From NCBI GenBank assembly GCA_964603915.1, contig CAZRWU010000196.1, forward strand, positions 1 to 5,819: 5,819 nucleotides of DNA, written 5' to 3'. The number at the start of each line of letters is the position of its first letter. Within the stretch, counting starts at the first letter, position 1. This document shows, one piece after another, positions 1-5,595 of the stretch. The notes below the pieces were generated by a model that ran no database searches, was not told where the DNA came from, and worked only from the letters and a program-made list of their open reading frames with translations. Position numbers and translations under genes: made by a program. Source of the stretch: REEP01 sp964603915 (GTDB taxonomy: Bacteria > Pseudomonadota > Alphaproteobacteria > Rhodospirillales > Defluviicoccaceae).

Positions 1-372
1 GCCCTCGATGGCGAGGTAGGCATTCGCCAGCGTTTGCGCCTCGACGCCCTGGGTGGCGTCCACGACCAGCAGCGAGCCTTCGCAAGCGGCGAGACTACGG
101 CTGACCTCGTAGGAAAAGTCGACGTGGCCCGGCGTATCGACGAGGTTGAGCTGATACGTGTTGCCGTCCTTCGCCCGATACGAGAGCCGCGCGGTCTGCG
201 CCTTGATCGTGATGCCCCGCTCGCGCTCGATGTCCAGCGTGTCCAGCACCTGCGCCCGCATCTCGCGTTCCGTCAAGGCGCCGCAATGCTGGATCAACCG
301 ATCCGCAAGCGTCGACTTACCATGATCGATATGGGCGATGATGGCGAAATTCCTGATGTGCTTCAGGTCCAT
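1..372 (-). CDS. lepA: Elongation factor 4 (LepA), N-terminal part, cut by the left edge
   Basis: This is the first 124 codons of the ribosome-associated GTPase EF-4/LepA, which acts in the cytoplasm on translating or initiating ribosomes. What is visible is the start of the G domain. The P-loop AHIDHGKST is at residues 13-21, the switch-I segment ERERGITI at 49-56, and the G3 motif DTPGHVDF at 79-86, followed by SYEVSRSLAACEGSLLVVDA. The wording IRNFAIIAHIDHGKSTLADR is diagnostic of LepA rather than EF-G, EF-Tu or TypA. The ATG at 372 is the only good start; upstream in-frame codons offer no ATG, GTG or TTG as far as 435. No strong Shine-Dalgarno sequence precedes it (GAAAG is about 13 nt upstream). 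It lies 100 bp downstream of folD on the same strand, with no convincing terminator between them, so co-transcription is possible. A TTGACG hexamer lies about 30 nt upstream but has no matching -10 element. The C-terminal three quarters of the protein are outside the window. Confidence 0.96.
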   Translation of the reverse strand, partial: MDLKHIRNFAIIAHIDHGKSTLADRLIQHCGALTEREMRAQVLDTLDIERERGITIKAQTARLSYRAKDGNTYQLNLVDTPGHVDFSYEVSRSLAACEGSLLVVDATQGVEAQTLANAYLAIEG

Positions 373-472
373 GATGATGGCGTTTCTTTCATTCCCGTCG
401 TCAACGTTTCGGGCTCGGAAGGTGATGGCGTTTACCGGAACCGCCGCGGCCGAGAAGCGGCGCAGTTGGTCC

Positions 473-1363
473 TTAAAAAACGGGAGGTTCGATCTCGCGC
501 TGGCGGCACGTGGCGATGACGGTATTCATGAGCAGACTGGCAACCGTCATCGGTCCGACGCCCCCCGGCACCGGGCTGATCGCTCCGGCCACCTGAAGCG
601 CTTGCCGAAATTCGACATCGCCGACGAGTCGCGTCTTGCCGTTCCCCGCATCGATGCGGTTGACCCCGACGTCGATCACGATGGCGCCCGGCTTGATCCA
701 GTCGCCTCGAATGAATTGCGGTTTGCCGACCGCCGCGACCAAAATATCGGCCCGCCGGCACGCTTCCGCCAGGTCCTGCGTCTTCGAGTGCGCGATCGTT
801 ACCGTGCAGTTCTCGTTGAGCAGCAAAAGCGCCATCGGTTTGCCGACGATGTTCGACCGGCCCACGACGAGCGCGTGCAACCCGGCGAGATCCCTGGTCT
901 GGCTCTTGATCATGGTCAGGCAGCCGGCGGGCGTGCAGGGAACCATGGCGCCTCGCGCCCCAAGCAAGAGCCGGCCGGCGTTCTCGATATGAAAGCCATC
1001 GACATCCTTGTCGGCGTCGACGGCTTCCAGGACCTTCTCGCTGTTGATCTGCGGAGGTAGCGGCAACTGGACGAGAATTCCGTGAACTCTGTAGTCCTTG
1101 TTGAGACCGTGGATGAGGGTCAGCACGTCCGCTTCGCGCACATCCGCGGGCAGCCGGTGGACGAACGACTTCATCCCCGCTTCCTCGGTCTGCTCCGCCT
1201 TGCTGCGCACGTAGATCTGGCTGGCGGGATCCTCGCCGACGAGCACCACGGCGAGCCCGGGCGTGACGTGGTAGACCGTCTTCAGTTGCGAAACCTCCGC
1301 CCTGATCTTGCGACGCAGCTGGGTGGCGAGGGCGCGGCCGTCAATGATGGAAGCCTCGCTCAT
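473..1363 (-). CDS. folD: Bifunctional methylenetetrahydrofolate dehydrogenase/methenyltetrahydrofolate cyclohydrolase (FolD)
   Basis: FolD interconverts 5,10-methylene-, 5,10-methenyl- and 10-formyl-tetrahydrofolate in the cytoplasm using NADP(H), and so supplies one-carbon units for purines and fMet. The 296-residue protein has the normal family length and all signature segments. YVRSK at 51-55 contains the catalytic Lys55. QLPLP is at 99-103, DKDVDGF at 118-124 and PCTPAG at 142-147. The Rossmann segment GRSNIVGKP is at 168-176, AHSKT at 191-195, and PVPGGVGPMT near the C-terminus at 264-273. The reading frame stays open 10 codons further up to a GTG at 1393. I chose the ATG at 1363 because GAGGAGAC (1371-1378) sits before it with about 9 nt spacing, and because family members start close to the conserved I-I-D-G-R/K segment. 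It follows the DUF167 gene by 31 bp and precedes lepA. No active-site residue is missing. Confidence 0.97.
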   Translation of the reverse strand: MSEASIIDGRALATQLRRKIRAEVSQLKTVYHVTPGLAVVLVGEDPASQIYVRSKAEQTEEAGMKSFVHRLPADVREADVLTLIHGLNKDYRVHGILVQLPLPPQINSEKVLEAVDADKDVDGFHIENAGRLLLGARGAMVPCTPAGCLTMIKSQTRDLAGLHALVVGRSNIVGKPMALLLLNENCTVTIAHSKTQDLAEACRRADILVAAVGKPQFIRGDWIKPGAIVIDVGVNRIDAGNGKTRLVGDVEFRQALQVAGAISPVPGGVGPMTVASLLMNTVIATCRQREIEPPVF

Positions 1364-1370
1364 CAATGCT

Positions 1371-1378
1371 GTCTCCTC
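1371..1378 (-). promoter_or_regulatory. Ribosome binding site of folD
   Basis: On the minus strand this reads GAGGAGAC. Its AGGAG core (1373-1377) is 9 nt from the ATG at 1363. It decides the folD start in favour of 1363 over the GTG at 1393, which would lie only two bases from the stop codon of the DUF167 gene. Confidence 0.75.
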
Positions 1379-1394
1379 GTCAGGTGAAGGCACG

Positions 1395-1745
1395 TCAGGA
1401 GATGCTCTGGTACCACCGCGCGAGCCGGTCCATCAGTTCCTTCGGATCACCGGCGACGTGGAGGGTCTTGCGCCGCTCGTGCTGGCCCGACGCGATGACG
1501 ATTCGCGACTTCGGCAAGCGCCACTGCTTAGCGAGCAGCCGAATCAACTCGGCGTTGGCCTTGCCGCGCTCGGGAGTCGCTGTCAGCGACACCTTGAGGG
1601 CGAGAACGCCGTCGGCGTCCCGACAGGATCCTTGAACGGCGTTGCCGGCGGCGTTTGGCGCGACCCGCACGCGCACCCGGGCGCCGTCGCCACAACAGGA
1701 AAACGGCGTTTCAGGGATTTTGGCGTTACAGGACGAGGGAAGCAT
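1395..1745 (-). CDS. DUF167 (YggU-family) small protein
   Basis: This is a 116-residue protein of the DUF167/YggU family (PF02594), small cytoplasmic alpha/beta proteins of unknown molecular role that often lie next to yggT. The conserved core is clear. A first strand RVRVRVAPNA (residues 23-32) is followed by a strand with ALKVSLTA. The signature TPERGKANAELIRLLA is at 57-72, and GQHERRKTLHV at 87-97. About 20 residues precede the core and look family-unlike, with CC at 17-18 and a Cys at residue 6, so the N-terminus is uncertain. The ATG at 1745 overlaps the 3' end of yggT by 20 nt. A TTG at 1757 would overlap more, and GTG codons just before the RVRVRV segment would give a shorter protein. 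No Shine-Dalgarno sequence is visible before 1745, which fits translational coupling to yggT. folD follows 31 bp downstream. Confidence 0.88.
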   Translation of the reverse strand: MLPSSCNAKIPETPFSCCGDGARVRVRVAPNAAGNAVQGSCRDADGVLALKVSLTATPERGKANAELIRLLAKQWRLPKSRIVIASGQHERRKTLHVAGDPKELMDRLARWYQSIS

Positions 1746-2028
1746 AGAATCCGGCAAGCAGCCTGCGAACGAAGAAAAGCAACAAGATCAGCAGCAGTGG
1801 GGAAATATCGACGCCGCCGAAATTGGGCACGATGCGCCGGATCGGGCGCAGGGCCGGTTCCGTCAGCCGGTAGGTGAAGTCGCCGATCACATAGACGAGG
1901 CGGTTCCGCTTGTTGACGACATCGAACGCGACAAGCCAGCTCAGGATCGCGCCAATAATGATCACCCAGATGTACAGTCCGATCAGGGTATCGATCAGCC
2001 AATAGAGGGAATCCACAACGACGGCCAT
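1726..2028 (-). CDS. yggT: YggT-family integral membrane protein
   Basis: This is a 100-residue inner-membrane protein of the YggT family (PF02325; the related protein in Gram-positives and plastids is YlmG/YCF19). Members are linked to membrane or division functions and to osmotic tolerance, but the biochemical role is not settled. It has two hydrophobic segments, about residues 7-35 and 76-96. Between them is the family hallmark: LTEPALRPIRRIVP (55-68), then NFGGVDISP leading into the second membrane segment. It is the first gene of the minus-strand run yggT, DUF167, folD. The start is uncertain. The ATG at 2028 gives MAVVVDSLYW; a TTG at 2040 would add four residues (MITF). Neither has a strong ribosome binding site. 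The 3' end overlaps the DUF167 gene by 20 nt. The leader contains a strong GC hairpin at 2086-2116. Confidence 0.92.
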   Translation of the reverse strand: MAVVVDSLYWLIDTLIGLYIWVIIIGAILSWLVAFDVVNKRNRLVYVIGDFTYRLTEPALRPIRRIVPNFGGVDISPLLLILLLFFVRRLLAGFYASLVL

Positions 2029-2085
2029 GAACGTGATCAACTCGTGAAAAGCGAAAGGAGCCGTAACCTAGCCGCGTCGCCGAGC

Positions 2086-2116
2086 CGGCGCAAGCGCCTG
2101 GGCGCTTCTTGCGCCG
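2086..2116. repeat. Long imperfect GC-rich hairpin between yggT and the tRNA promoter
   Basis: The arms CGGCGCAA (2086-2093) and TTGCGCCG (2109-2116) match perfectly over 8 bp. Inside them GCGCC (2094-2098) pairs with GGCGC (2101-2105), leaving a 3-nt bulge TTC (2106-2108) and a tiny loop. There is no T-run on either strand, so it is not a canonical intrinsic terminator. It would lie in the 5' leader of yggT if that promoter is further right, or act as an insulator between the divergent yggT and tRNA units. Its function is unknown. Confidence 0.55.
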
Positions 2117-2158
2117 CCGTACAGGATCGCCTTTGGGTCCGACCCGGGCTGCCGAGGC

Positions 2159-2188
2159 TTGACAGCGACCGATCCCGCCTCACATTAT
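2159..2188 (+). promoter_or_regulatory. Sigma70-type promoter of the tRNA-Ala gene
   Basis: A perfect -35 box TTGACA at 2159-2164 is followed after 18 nt by CATTAT at 2183-2188, which matches the -10 consensus at 4 of 6 positions. The expected transcription start would be near 2195, giving a leader of about 30 nt before the tRNA 5' end at 2226, which is normal for a tRNA precursor. Orientation and distance fit the tRNA and nothing else nearby. Confidence 0.65.
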
Positions 2189-2225
2189 CGCCGCCGCCGT
2201 CCTCTCGCGCGAGGGGACGCGCACC

Positions 2226-2301
<76 letters not shown>

Positions 2302-2500
2302 TCCTCATCCAGAAACTCAACAATACAATGCTGCTGCGCAAGCAAGTCTCGTGGCTATTTTCGCAGTGCCGCCACCCGGCACGACCCCGCCGATCATGAA
2401 GCCTTCTCTTGCGGCATTACGCATTCATTAGGTCGCTCTTCCGTTCCTGTGGATCGAACGATTGGACCCGAGCAAGGAACAGCCCGCTCAGTGCGTGTAC

Positions 2501-2563
2501 TGGAACAATATGCTCAAGGTGATTGTTCTAACGCGTCGCGGGGAGTCGATCTTCTTTAGAACA
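2501..2563 (+). promoter_or_regulatory. Two overlapping, mutually exclusive inverted repeats upstream of the antiporter
   Basis: The first repeat pairs TGGAACAAT (2501-2509) with ATTGTTCTA (2522-2530): 8 Watson-Crick pairs plus one G-U in RNA, with a 12-nt loop. The second pairs TGTTCTAA (2524-2531) with TTAGAACA (2556-2563): 8 perfect pairs with 24 nt between. They share 2524-2530, so only one can form at a time. This layout fits either a switching mRNA leader or a palindromic operator array. There is no T-run after either arm. Function is inferred from geometry only. Confidence 0.4.
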
Positions 2564-2669
2564 CGTAAGAGTCAGGCAATGCTCGTGGTCTGTGGGATTT
2601 GTGGATTCTGAGTGTCGGCTTGATGCCGTCCTGTCGCTGCAGGTCCCGCTTTGGGAGTATCGCCATCGT

Positions 2670-2673
2670 GAGG
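2670..2673 (+). promoter_or_regulatory. Ribosome binding site of the antiporter gene
   Basis: GAGG is placed 5 nt before the GTG at 2679. It favours that start over the GTG at 2592, which has no purine-rich site before it and would add 29 hydrophilic residues ahead of the first membrane segment. Confidence 0.5.
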
Positions 2674-2678
2674 CGCGC

Positions 2679-3908
2679 GTGGAACAGTTGAATATCGCCC
2701 TTGCCGTGACCGCCGCCGTCGGTCTTCTGATCGGCCTGCTGTCAAATCGGATCAAAAAGAGTCTTCTTCAGGAACCCATCATCGCTGTTGCCGTTGGCGT
2801 CGCCGTAGGCCCTTATGGCCTCGGCTGGCTTGATGTGGCGAAATGGGGCGACGAAAACACTGTGATCGAGCAAGCGGCCCGACTCACTCTCGCGATTGGC
2901 CTCATGGGCGTCGCCTTGAGGCTCAAGGAAGACAGCGTCAAGACGCTGTGGCGGCCTGTCGTTCTTCTTCTTACCCTTGTCATGGCAGGCATGTGGCTGG
3001 TTTCCTCGGCGCTTGCCGGTTGGCTACTCGGCCTGCCATTGTGGACCGCGCTTCTCCTCGGCGCCGTCGTTACCCCGACCGACCCGGTGGTAGCCAGCTC
3101 GATCGTGACAGGCAAGCTCGCCACGGAAAGTCTTCCGCTACGGCTTCGCGACGTGATCTCTTTCGAGGCGGGCGCCAACGACGGACTGGCTTACGCATTC
3201 GTCATGCTTCCCGTGCTGATGATCGGCTATCAGCCCGGCGAGGCGTGGGGGCGTTGGCTGGTTGAGTCACTCCTCATTGGCGTTGCCGGCGCCAGCGTCA
3301 TCGGTTGCGTCGTCGGTTACGCCGCGGCGGCGCTTCTCGCGGCGTCCAGGAGACGCAGCTTCATTGAGAGGCCGTCTCTGCTCGGTTATACGATCGCGTT
3401 TTCGCTGTTCACCCTTGGCGCGGCGGAACTTCTCGGCGCCGATGCGCTCATTTCCGTCTTTTTGGCGGGATTGATTTTCAATCTCTGCACCGACAGGCCC
3501 GACGAGCATGAGGAAAGGCATATCCAAGAGGCCATTGCCAAGCTGTTCACGCTGCCGATGTTCGTGATCTTCGGCATCGCTCTGCCCTTCGCGGAGTGGG
3601 CGCGACTCGGCTGGCCCTTGTTCGTCCTCGCCGCCCTTATCCTCCTCTTGCGTCGGCCACCTGTTGTCGCTGCTGCGTTTCCCGGCTTGCGCGGCCCGCT
3701 CGGTGGGCGCGAGGTTGCCTATCTCGGCTGGTTCGGCCCGATCGGCATCGCTGCGATCTACTATGCAACCTTCGCCCACGGCCATGTCGATGACCCGATC
3801 ATCTGGAACGTCACGAGCGCTTTGGTCTTCGCCTCGATTCTAATCCACGGCGTGACTGCGGCGCCGTTGACCCGGCTTTACGCCCGCGCTTCGTCGCGGG
3901 CCGCCTAG
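2679..3908 (+). CDS. CPA1-family cation/proton antiporter (Na+/H+ exchanger domain)
   Basis: This is a 409-residue inner-membrane protein of the monovalent cation:proton antiporter family (PF00999), expected to exchange Na+ (possibly K+ or Li+) for H+ in pH and salt homeostasis. It has about 12-13 hydrophobic segments from residue 4 to about 395. Key motifs are TPTDPVVASS (132-141), the unwound-helix motif of the family, and FEAGANDGLAYAF (162-174), whose adjacent Asn167-Asp168 are the expected ion-binding pair. GWFGPIGIAAIYY (350-362) is in the last third; Ile stands where many CPA1 proteins have Arg (GPRG), as I recall also for fungal Nha1/Sod2-type exchangers. There is no C-terminal TrkA/RCK or cyclic-nucleotide domain, and the protein ends soon after the last helix. 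The start GTG 2679 is chosen for its ribosome site and for beginning directly at the first helix; GTG 2592 is the alternative. Leucine is often encoded by CTT (14 of the first 39 Leu codons), unlike in folD. It is transcribed alone and converges on the metallopeptidase gene 38 bp away. Ion specificity cannot be read from the sequence. Confidence 0.92.
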   Translation: MEQLNIALAVTAAVGLLIGLLSNRIKKSLLQEPIIAVAVGVAVGPYGLGWLDVAKWGDENTVIEQAARLTLAIGLMGVALRLKEDSVKTLWRPVVLLLTLVMAGMWLVSSALAGWLLGLPLWTALLLGAVVTPTDPVVASSIVTGKLATESLPLRLRDVISFEAGANDGLAYAFVMLPVLMIGYQPGEAWGRWLVESLLIGVAGASVIGCVVGYAAAALLAASRRRSFIERPSLLGYTIAFSLFTLGAAELLGADALISVFLAGLIFNLCTDRPDEHEERHIQEAIAKLFTLPMFVIFGIALPFAEWARLGWPLFVLAALILLLRRPPVVAAAFPGLRGPLGGREVAYLGWFGPIGIAAIYYATFAHGHVDDPIIWNVTSALVFASILIHGVTAAPLTRLYARASSRAA

Positions 3909-3946
3909 CAGCTTTTGACCCGCTCCGCAGTCGATTCGGCCTGGTA

Positions 3947-4351
3947 TTATTCCTCATCTTCTTCAAGTCGGTGCATCGCCTCGTCGCTGAAGCCGAAGTG
4001 GTGGCCGATCTCGTGGATGAGGACATGGCGGACGATGTGGGCGAGATCCTCCCCCGTCTCGCACCAGTAATCGAGGATCGGACGGCGGTAGAGAAAGATG
4101 ATGTCGACATCGCCGGGAGAATCGGAAACGCTTTTCAGATCCAAGGAAACGCCGCTGTAGAGGCCGAGCAGGTCGAACGGGCTTTCCAGCTCCATCTCCG
4201 CTTGCGTTTCCTCGTCCGGAAAATCCTCAACGCGGATGACGATCCGGGCCGCGTGCCGCCTCAGCGGCTCGGGGATCGTTTTCAGGGCCGCCCGCGCCAG
4301 GGCTTCGATGTCCGGGAGCGTCGGCGCGCTGAAGTGCTTTGGCATACGCAT
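3947..4351 (-). CDS. Small zincin-like metallopeptidase family protein (PF06262 type)
   Basis: This is a 134-residue, probably cytoplasmic protein with no signal peptide or membrane segment. Its C-terminal part has HEIGHHFGFSD (residues 113-123), a full HExxHxxGxxD zinc motif: His113, His117 and Asp123 as likely ligands and Glu114 as the general base. The upstream segments LLGLYSGVSL and DVDIIFLYRRPILDYW fit the minimal-zincin family annotated as metallopeptidase family protein (PF06262/DUF1025), whose substrates are not known. It ends in an acidic tail, LEEDEE. The start is uncertain: ATG 4351 (MRMPKHF) and ATG 4345 (MPKHF) are both possible, and neither has a clear Shine-Dalgarno sequence. 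A GTG at 4387 would lie inside the hairpin at 4381-4405 and is unlikely. It lies downstream of phaB on the same strand, separated by that hairpin, and converges on the antiporter gene. Confidence 0.88.
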   Translation of the reverse strand: MRMPKHFSAPTLPDIEALARAALKTIPEPLRRHAARIVIRVEDFPDEETQAEMELESPFDLLGLYSGVSLDLKSVSDSPGDVDIIFLYRRPILDYWCETGEDLAHIVRHVLIHEIGHHFGFSDEAMHRLEEDEE

Positions 4352-4380
4352 CGTGCCGTTGCCATGAGGCGGAGAAGATA

Positions 4381-4405
4381 AGGCCACCGGAACGTCCGGT
4401 GGCCT
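4381..4405 (-). terminator. Probable intrinsic terminator downstream of phaB
   Basis: The inverted repeat is perfect: 11-bp arms AGGCCACCGGA (4381-4391) and TCCGGTGGCCT (4395-4405) around a 3-nt loop. It starts 30 nt after the phaB stop codon. On the minus strand the stem is followed by TATCTTCTCC, a moderately T-rich tail; on the plus strand no T-run follows. Its position fits termination of phaB transcription, possibly incomplete, because the next gene begins only 29 nt further on. Confidence 0.75.
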
Positions 4406-4435
4406 GTTACCTGGAGTCTGCGTCGCCTTCGCTGG

Positions 4436-5158
4436 CTATTCCATCAACTGGCCGCCATTGACGGACAACGTTTCGCCGGTGATCCAGTCGCTTTTCTCGT
4501 CGACGAGAAACGAGACGGCGTTGGCGATGTCCTCGGGCTGACCGATGCGCGCGCACGGGATCTTCTTGACCTCGCCATCGAGGATCTCTTTCGGCATTGC
4601 CGCAGTCATCTCGGTGAGGATGAAGCCGGGGGCAACGACATTGCAGGTCACCCCGTTGCGGGCAAGTTCGGCCGCGATCGAGCGGTTGAAGCCGATAACG
4701 CCGGCCTTCGTCGCCGAGTAGTTCGACTGGCCGAATTGGCCGCGTTGACCGTTCATCGAGCTGATCTGTACGATGCGGCCCCAGCCGCGCTCGGTCATGC
4801 CGGGAGCGATGACGTTGCAGGTGTTGAACGCGGAGGTCAGGTTGACGGCGATGACCGGATCCCAGTTCTTCTCCCGCGTCATCTTGACCATCCGGCCGTC
4901 GCGGGTAATGCCCGCGTTGTTGACGAGGATATCGATCGGACCGACTTCTTCTTCGATCTTCTTGACGCCTTCTTGCACCGACGCATAGTCGGAGACATCG
5001 ATCTTGTAGGCGGCAATCCCCGTTTCCTCGGTGAACTTCTGCAGCTGTTCCTCGACGACGTCGCAGACCACGACGGTGTGACCATCTTCCTTCAAGCGCT
5101 TCGCGATCGCCGCGCCGATGCCTCGGGTGCCGCCGGTTACCAATGCCACACGTGCCAT
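4436..5158 (-). CDS. phaB: Acetoacetyl-CoA reductase (PhaB/PhbB), SDR family
   Basis: This is a 240-residue cytoplasmic short-chain dehydrogenase predicted to reduce acetoacetyl-CoA to (R)-3-hydroxybutyryl-CoA with NADPH, the second step of polyhydroxybutyrate synthesis. The cofactor motif TGGTRGIG is at residues 8-15, NNAG at 80-83 and Asn106 in the VIAVNLTSAF helix. The catalytic triad is Ser134, Tyr147 and Lys151, in the segments ISSMNGQ and NYSATKAG. The stretch NGQRGQFGQSNYSATKAG and GRMVKMT point to PhaB rather than the fatty-acid enzyme FabG, which usually has a different segment before the catalytic Tyr. FabG-like activity cannot be excluded. The start ATG 5158 is set by AGGAGG 5 nt upstream and by the family N-terminus; the ATG-like upstream extension to 5215 has no support. 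The usual partner phaA is not in the window. A terminator hairpin follows the gene. It is divergent from the dihydroorotase gene. Confidence 0.92.
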   Translation of the reverse strand: MARVALVTGGTRGIGAAIAKRLKEDGHTVVVCDVVEEQLQKFTEETGIAAYKIDVSDYASVQEGVKKIEEEVGPIDILVNNAGITRDGRMVKMTREKNWDPVIAVNLTSAFNTCNVIAPGMTERGWGRIVQISSMNGQRGQFGQSNYSATKAGVIGFNRSIAAELARNGVTCNVVAPGFILTEMTAAMPKEILDGEVKKIPCARIGQPEDIANAVSFLVDEKSDWITGETLSVNGGQLME

Positions 5159-5163
5159 CTCTT

Positions 5164-5169
5164 CCTCCT
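5164..5169 (-). promoter_or_regulatory. Consensus ribosome binding site of phaB
   Basis: The plus strand reads CCTCCT, so the minus strand reads AGGAGG, 5 nt before the ATG at 5158. This full-consensus site fixes the phaB start and suggests strong translation. Confidence 0.85.
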
Positions 5170-5424
5170 CTATAAGTCTTAAACGATTGTTCTTCCTCTG
5201 AAGACCCGTGGCCAAGCCTTTTCACGGCTGACGACGGTTGATCCCGGACCGATGCGCTCGCGCACATCCCTCAAGTATTGTTGCGGACGCGCGACGTATT
5301 GCGTTCGCCGGCGTCCAATGACGAAACCGGATCGCCAGCAAACACAGAACTCGTGAGACCGAGTTGCGAGCGCGGCAAACTATTCGGCGCGCCCCAATAC
5401 CGTTCGTGGTCGTTTAGCGGTGGC

Positions 5425-5460
5425 CCTTGTGTTTGTCAAGGCGAGGCGCGGATCGCCTCG
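5425..5460. repeat. Two directly abutting inverted repeats
   Basis: CCTTG (5425-5429) pairs with CAAGG (5437-5441) around 7 nt. Starting at the very next base, CGAGGCG (5442-5448) pairs with CGCCTCG (5454-5460) around 5 nt. Neither is followed by a T-run. They could be operator sites for phaB or the dihydroorotase gene, or chance. The only -35-like hexamer for phaB (minus strand TTGACA) overlaps the first repeat. Confidence 0.35.
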
Positions 5461-5549
5461 AATCGCTGTTTCCGACCCCGCTGACGCCCCGCGCCATAGT
5501 CTTGGAGGCAGCACCGGCTTGTGGGCAAGCTTGCGGATAGAAGCGCGAT

Positions 5550-5588
5550 GCAGCAGGCTTCGCGCCGATGCTGCCGCGTCGGCGCGAA
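5550..5588 (+). promoter_or_regulatory. Leader hairpin with a competing or pseudoknot pairing before the dihydroorotase gene
   Basis: TTCGCGCCGA (5559-5568) and TCGGCGCGAA (5579-5588) are perfect 10-bp complements around a 10-nt loop. The loop segment TGCTGC (5569-5574) is complementary to GCAGCA (5550-5555) just upstream, so an H-type pseudoknot or alternative fold is possible. The structure ends 7 nt before the AGGAGGT ribosome site. It may control translation of the dihydroorotase; this is inference from pairing only. Confidence 0.45.
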
Positions 5589-5595
5589 ATTGATG

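Larger units (their letters stand above)
2302..2678. other. 377-bp intergenic region between tRNA-Ala and the antiporter gene
   Basis: No convincing gene is present. The open frames crossing it begin inside the tRNA or lack family resemblance. It holds a weak stem GTGCCG/CGGCAC at 2366-2371 and 2377-2382 with no T-run, and a cluster of GAAC/GTTC tetramers from 2443 to 2562 that includes the two overlapping inverted repeats described separately. No strong promoter for the antiporter could be picked out by eye. No second copy of the tRNA 3' end is visible that would mark an attachment-site repeat. Confidence 0.6.

Noticed and set aside
338..1060. Plus-strand open frame of 240 codons opposite folD and the lepA start
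   Set aside because: It is antisense to folD, which is unmistakable. It is highly charged low-information sequence without motifs.
2366..2382. Stem GTGCCG/CGGCAC downstream of the tRNA as its terminator
   Set aside because: There are only 6 bp, no T-run follows, and it is 65 nt past the tRNA end. It is too weak to call.
2443..2563. Possible alphaproteobacterial LexA box (GTTC-N7-GTTC or GAAC-N7-GTTC)
   Set aside because: No pair of tetramers has the required 7-nt spacing; the gaps are 9, 17, 22, 18 and 30 nt.
2579..2611. Ten-codon open frame (MLVVCGICGF) before the antiporter, possible leader peptide
   Set aside because: Its ribosome site is weak and badly spaced, it has no run of a regulatory amino acid, and no terminator or attenuator follows it.
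2592..2678. 29-residue N-terminal extension of the antiporter from GTG 2592
   Set aside because: It has no ribosome site, hydrophilic content unlike the family, and a better GTG with GAGG at 2679.
3971..4381. Plus-strand open frame of 136 codons opposite the metallopeptidase gene
   Set aside because: It is antisense to a gene with an intact zinc motif. It shows no family features and is typical of GC-rich antisense frames.
4407..5267. 286-codon minus-strand open frame overlapping phaB
   Set aside because: It is the shifted frame of phaB, rich in Arg, Ser and Asp from GC-rich third positions, with no recognisable domain.
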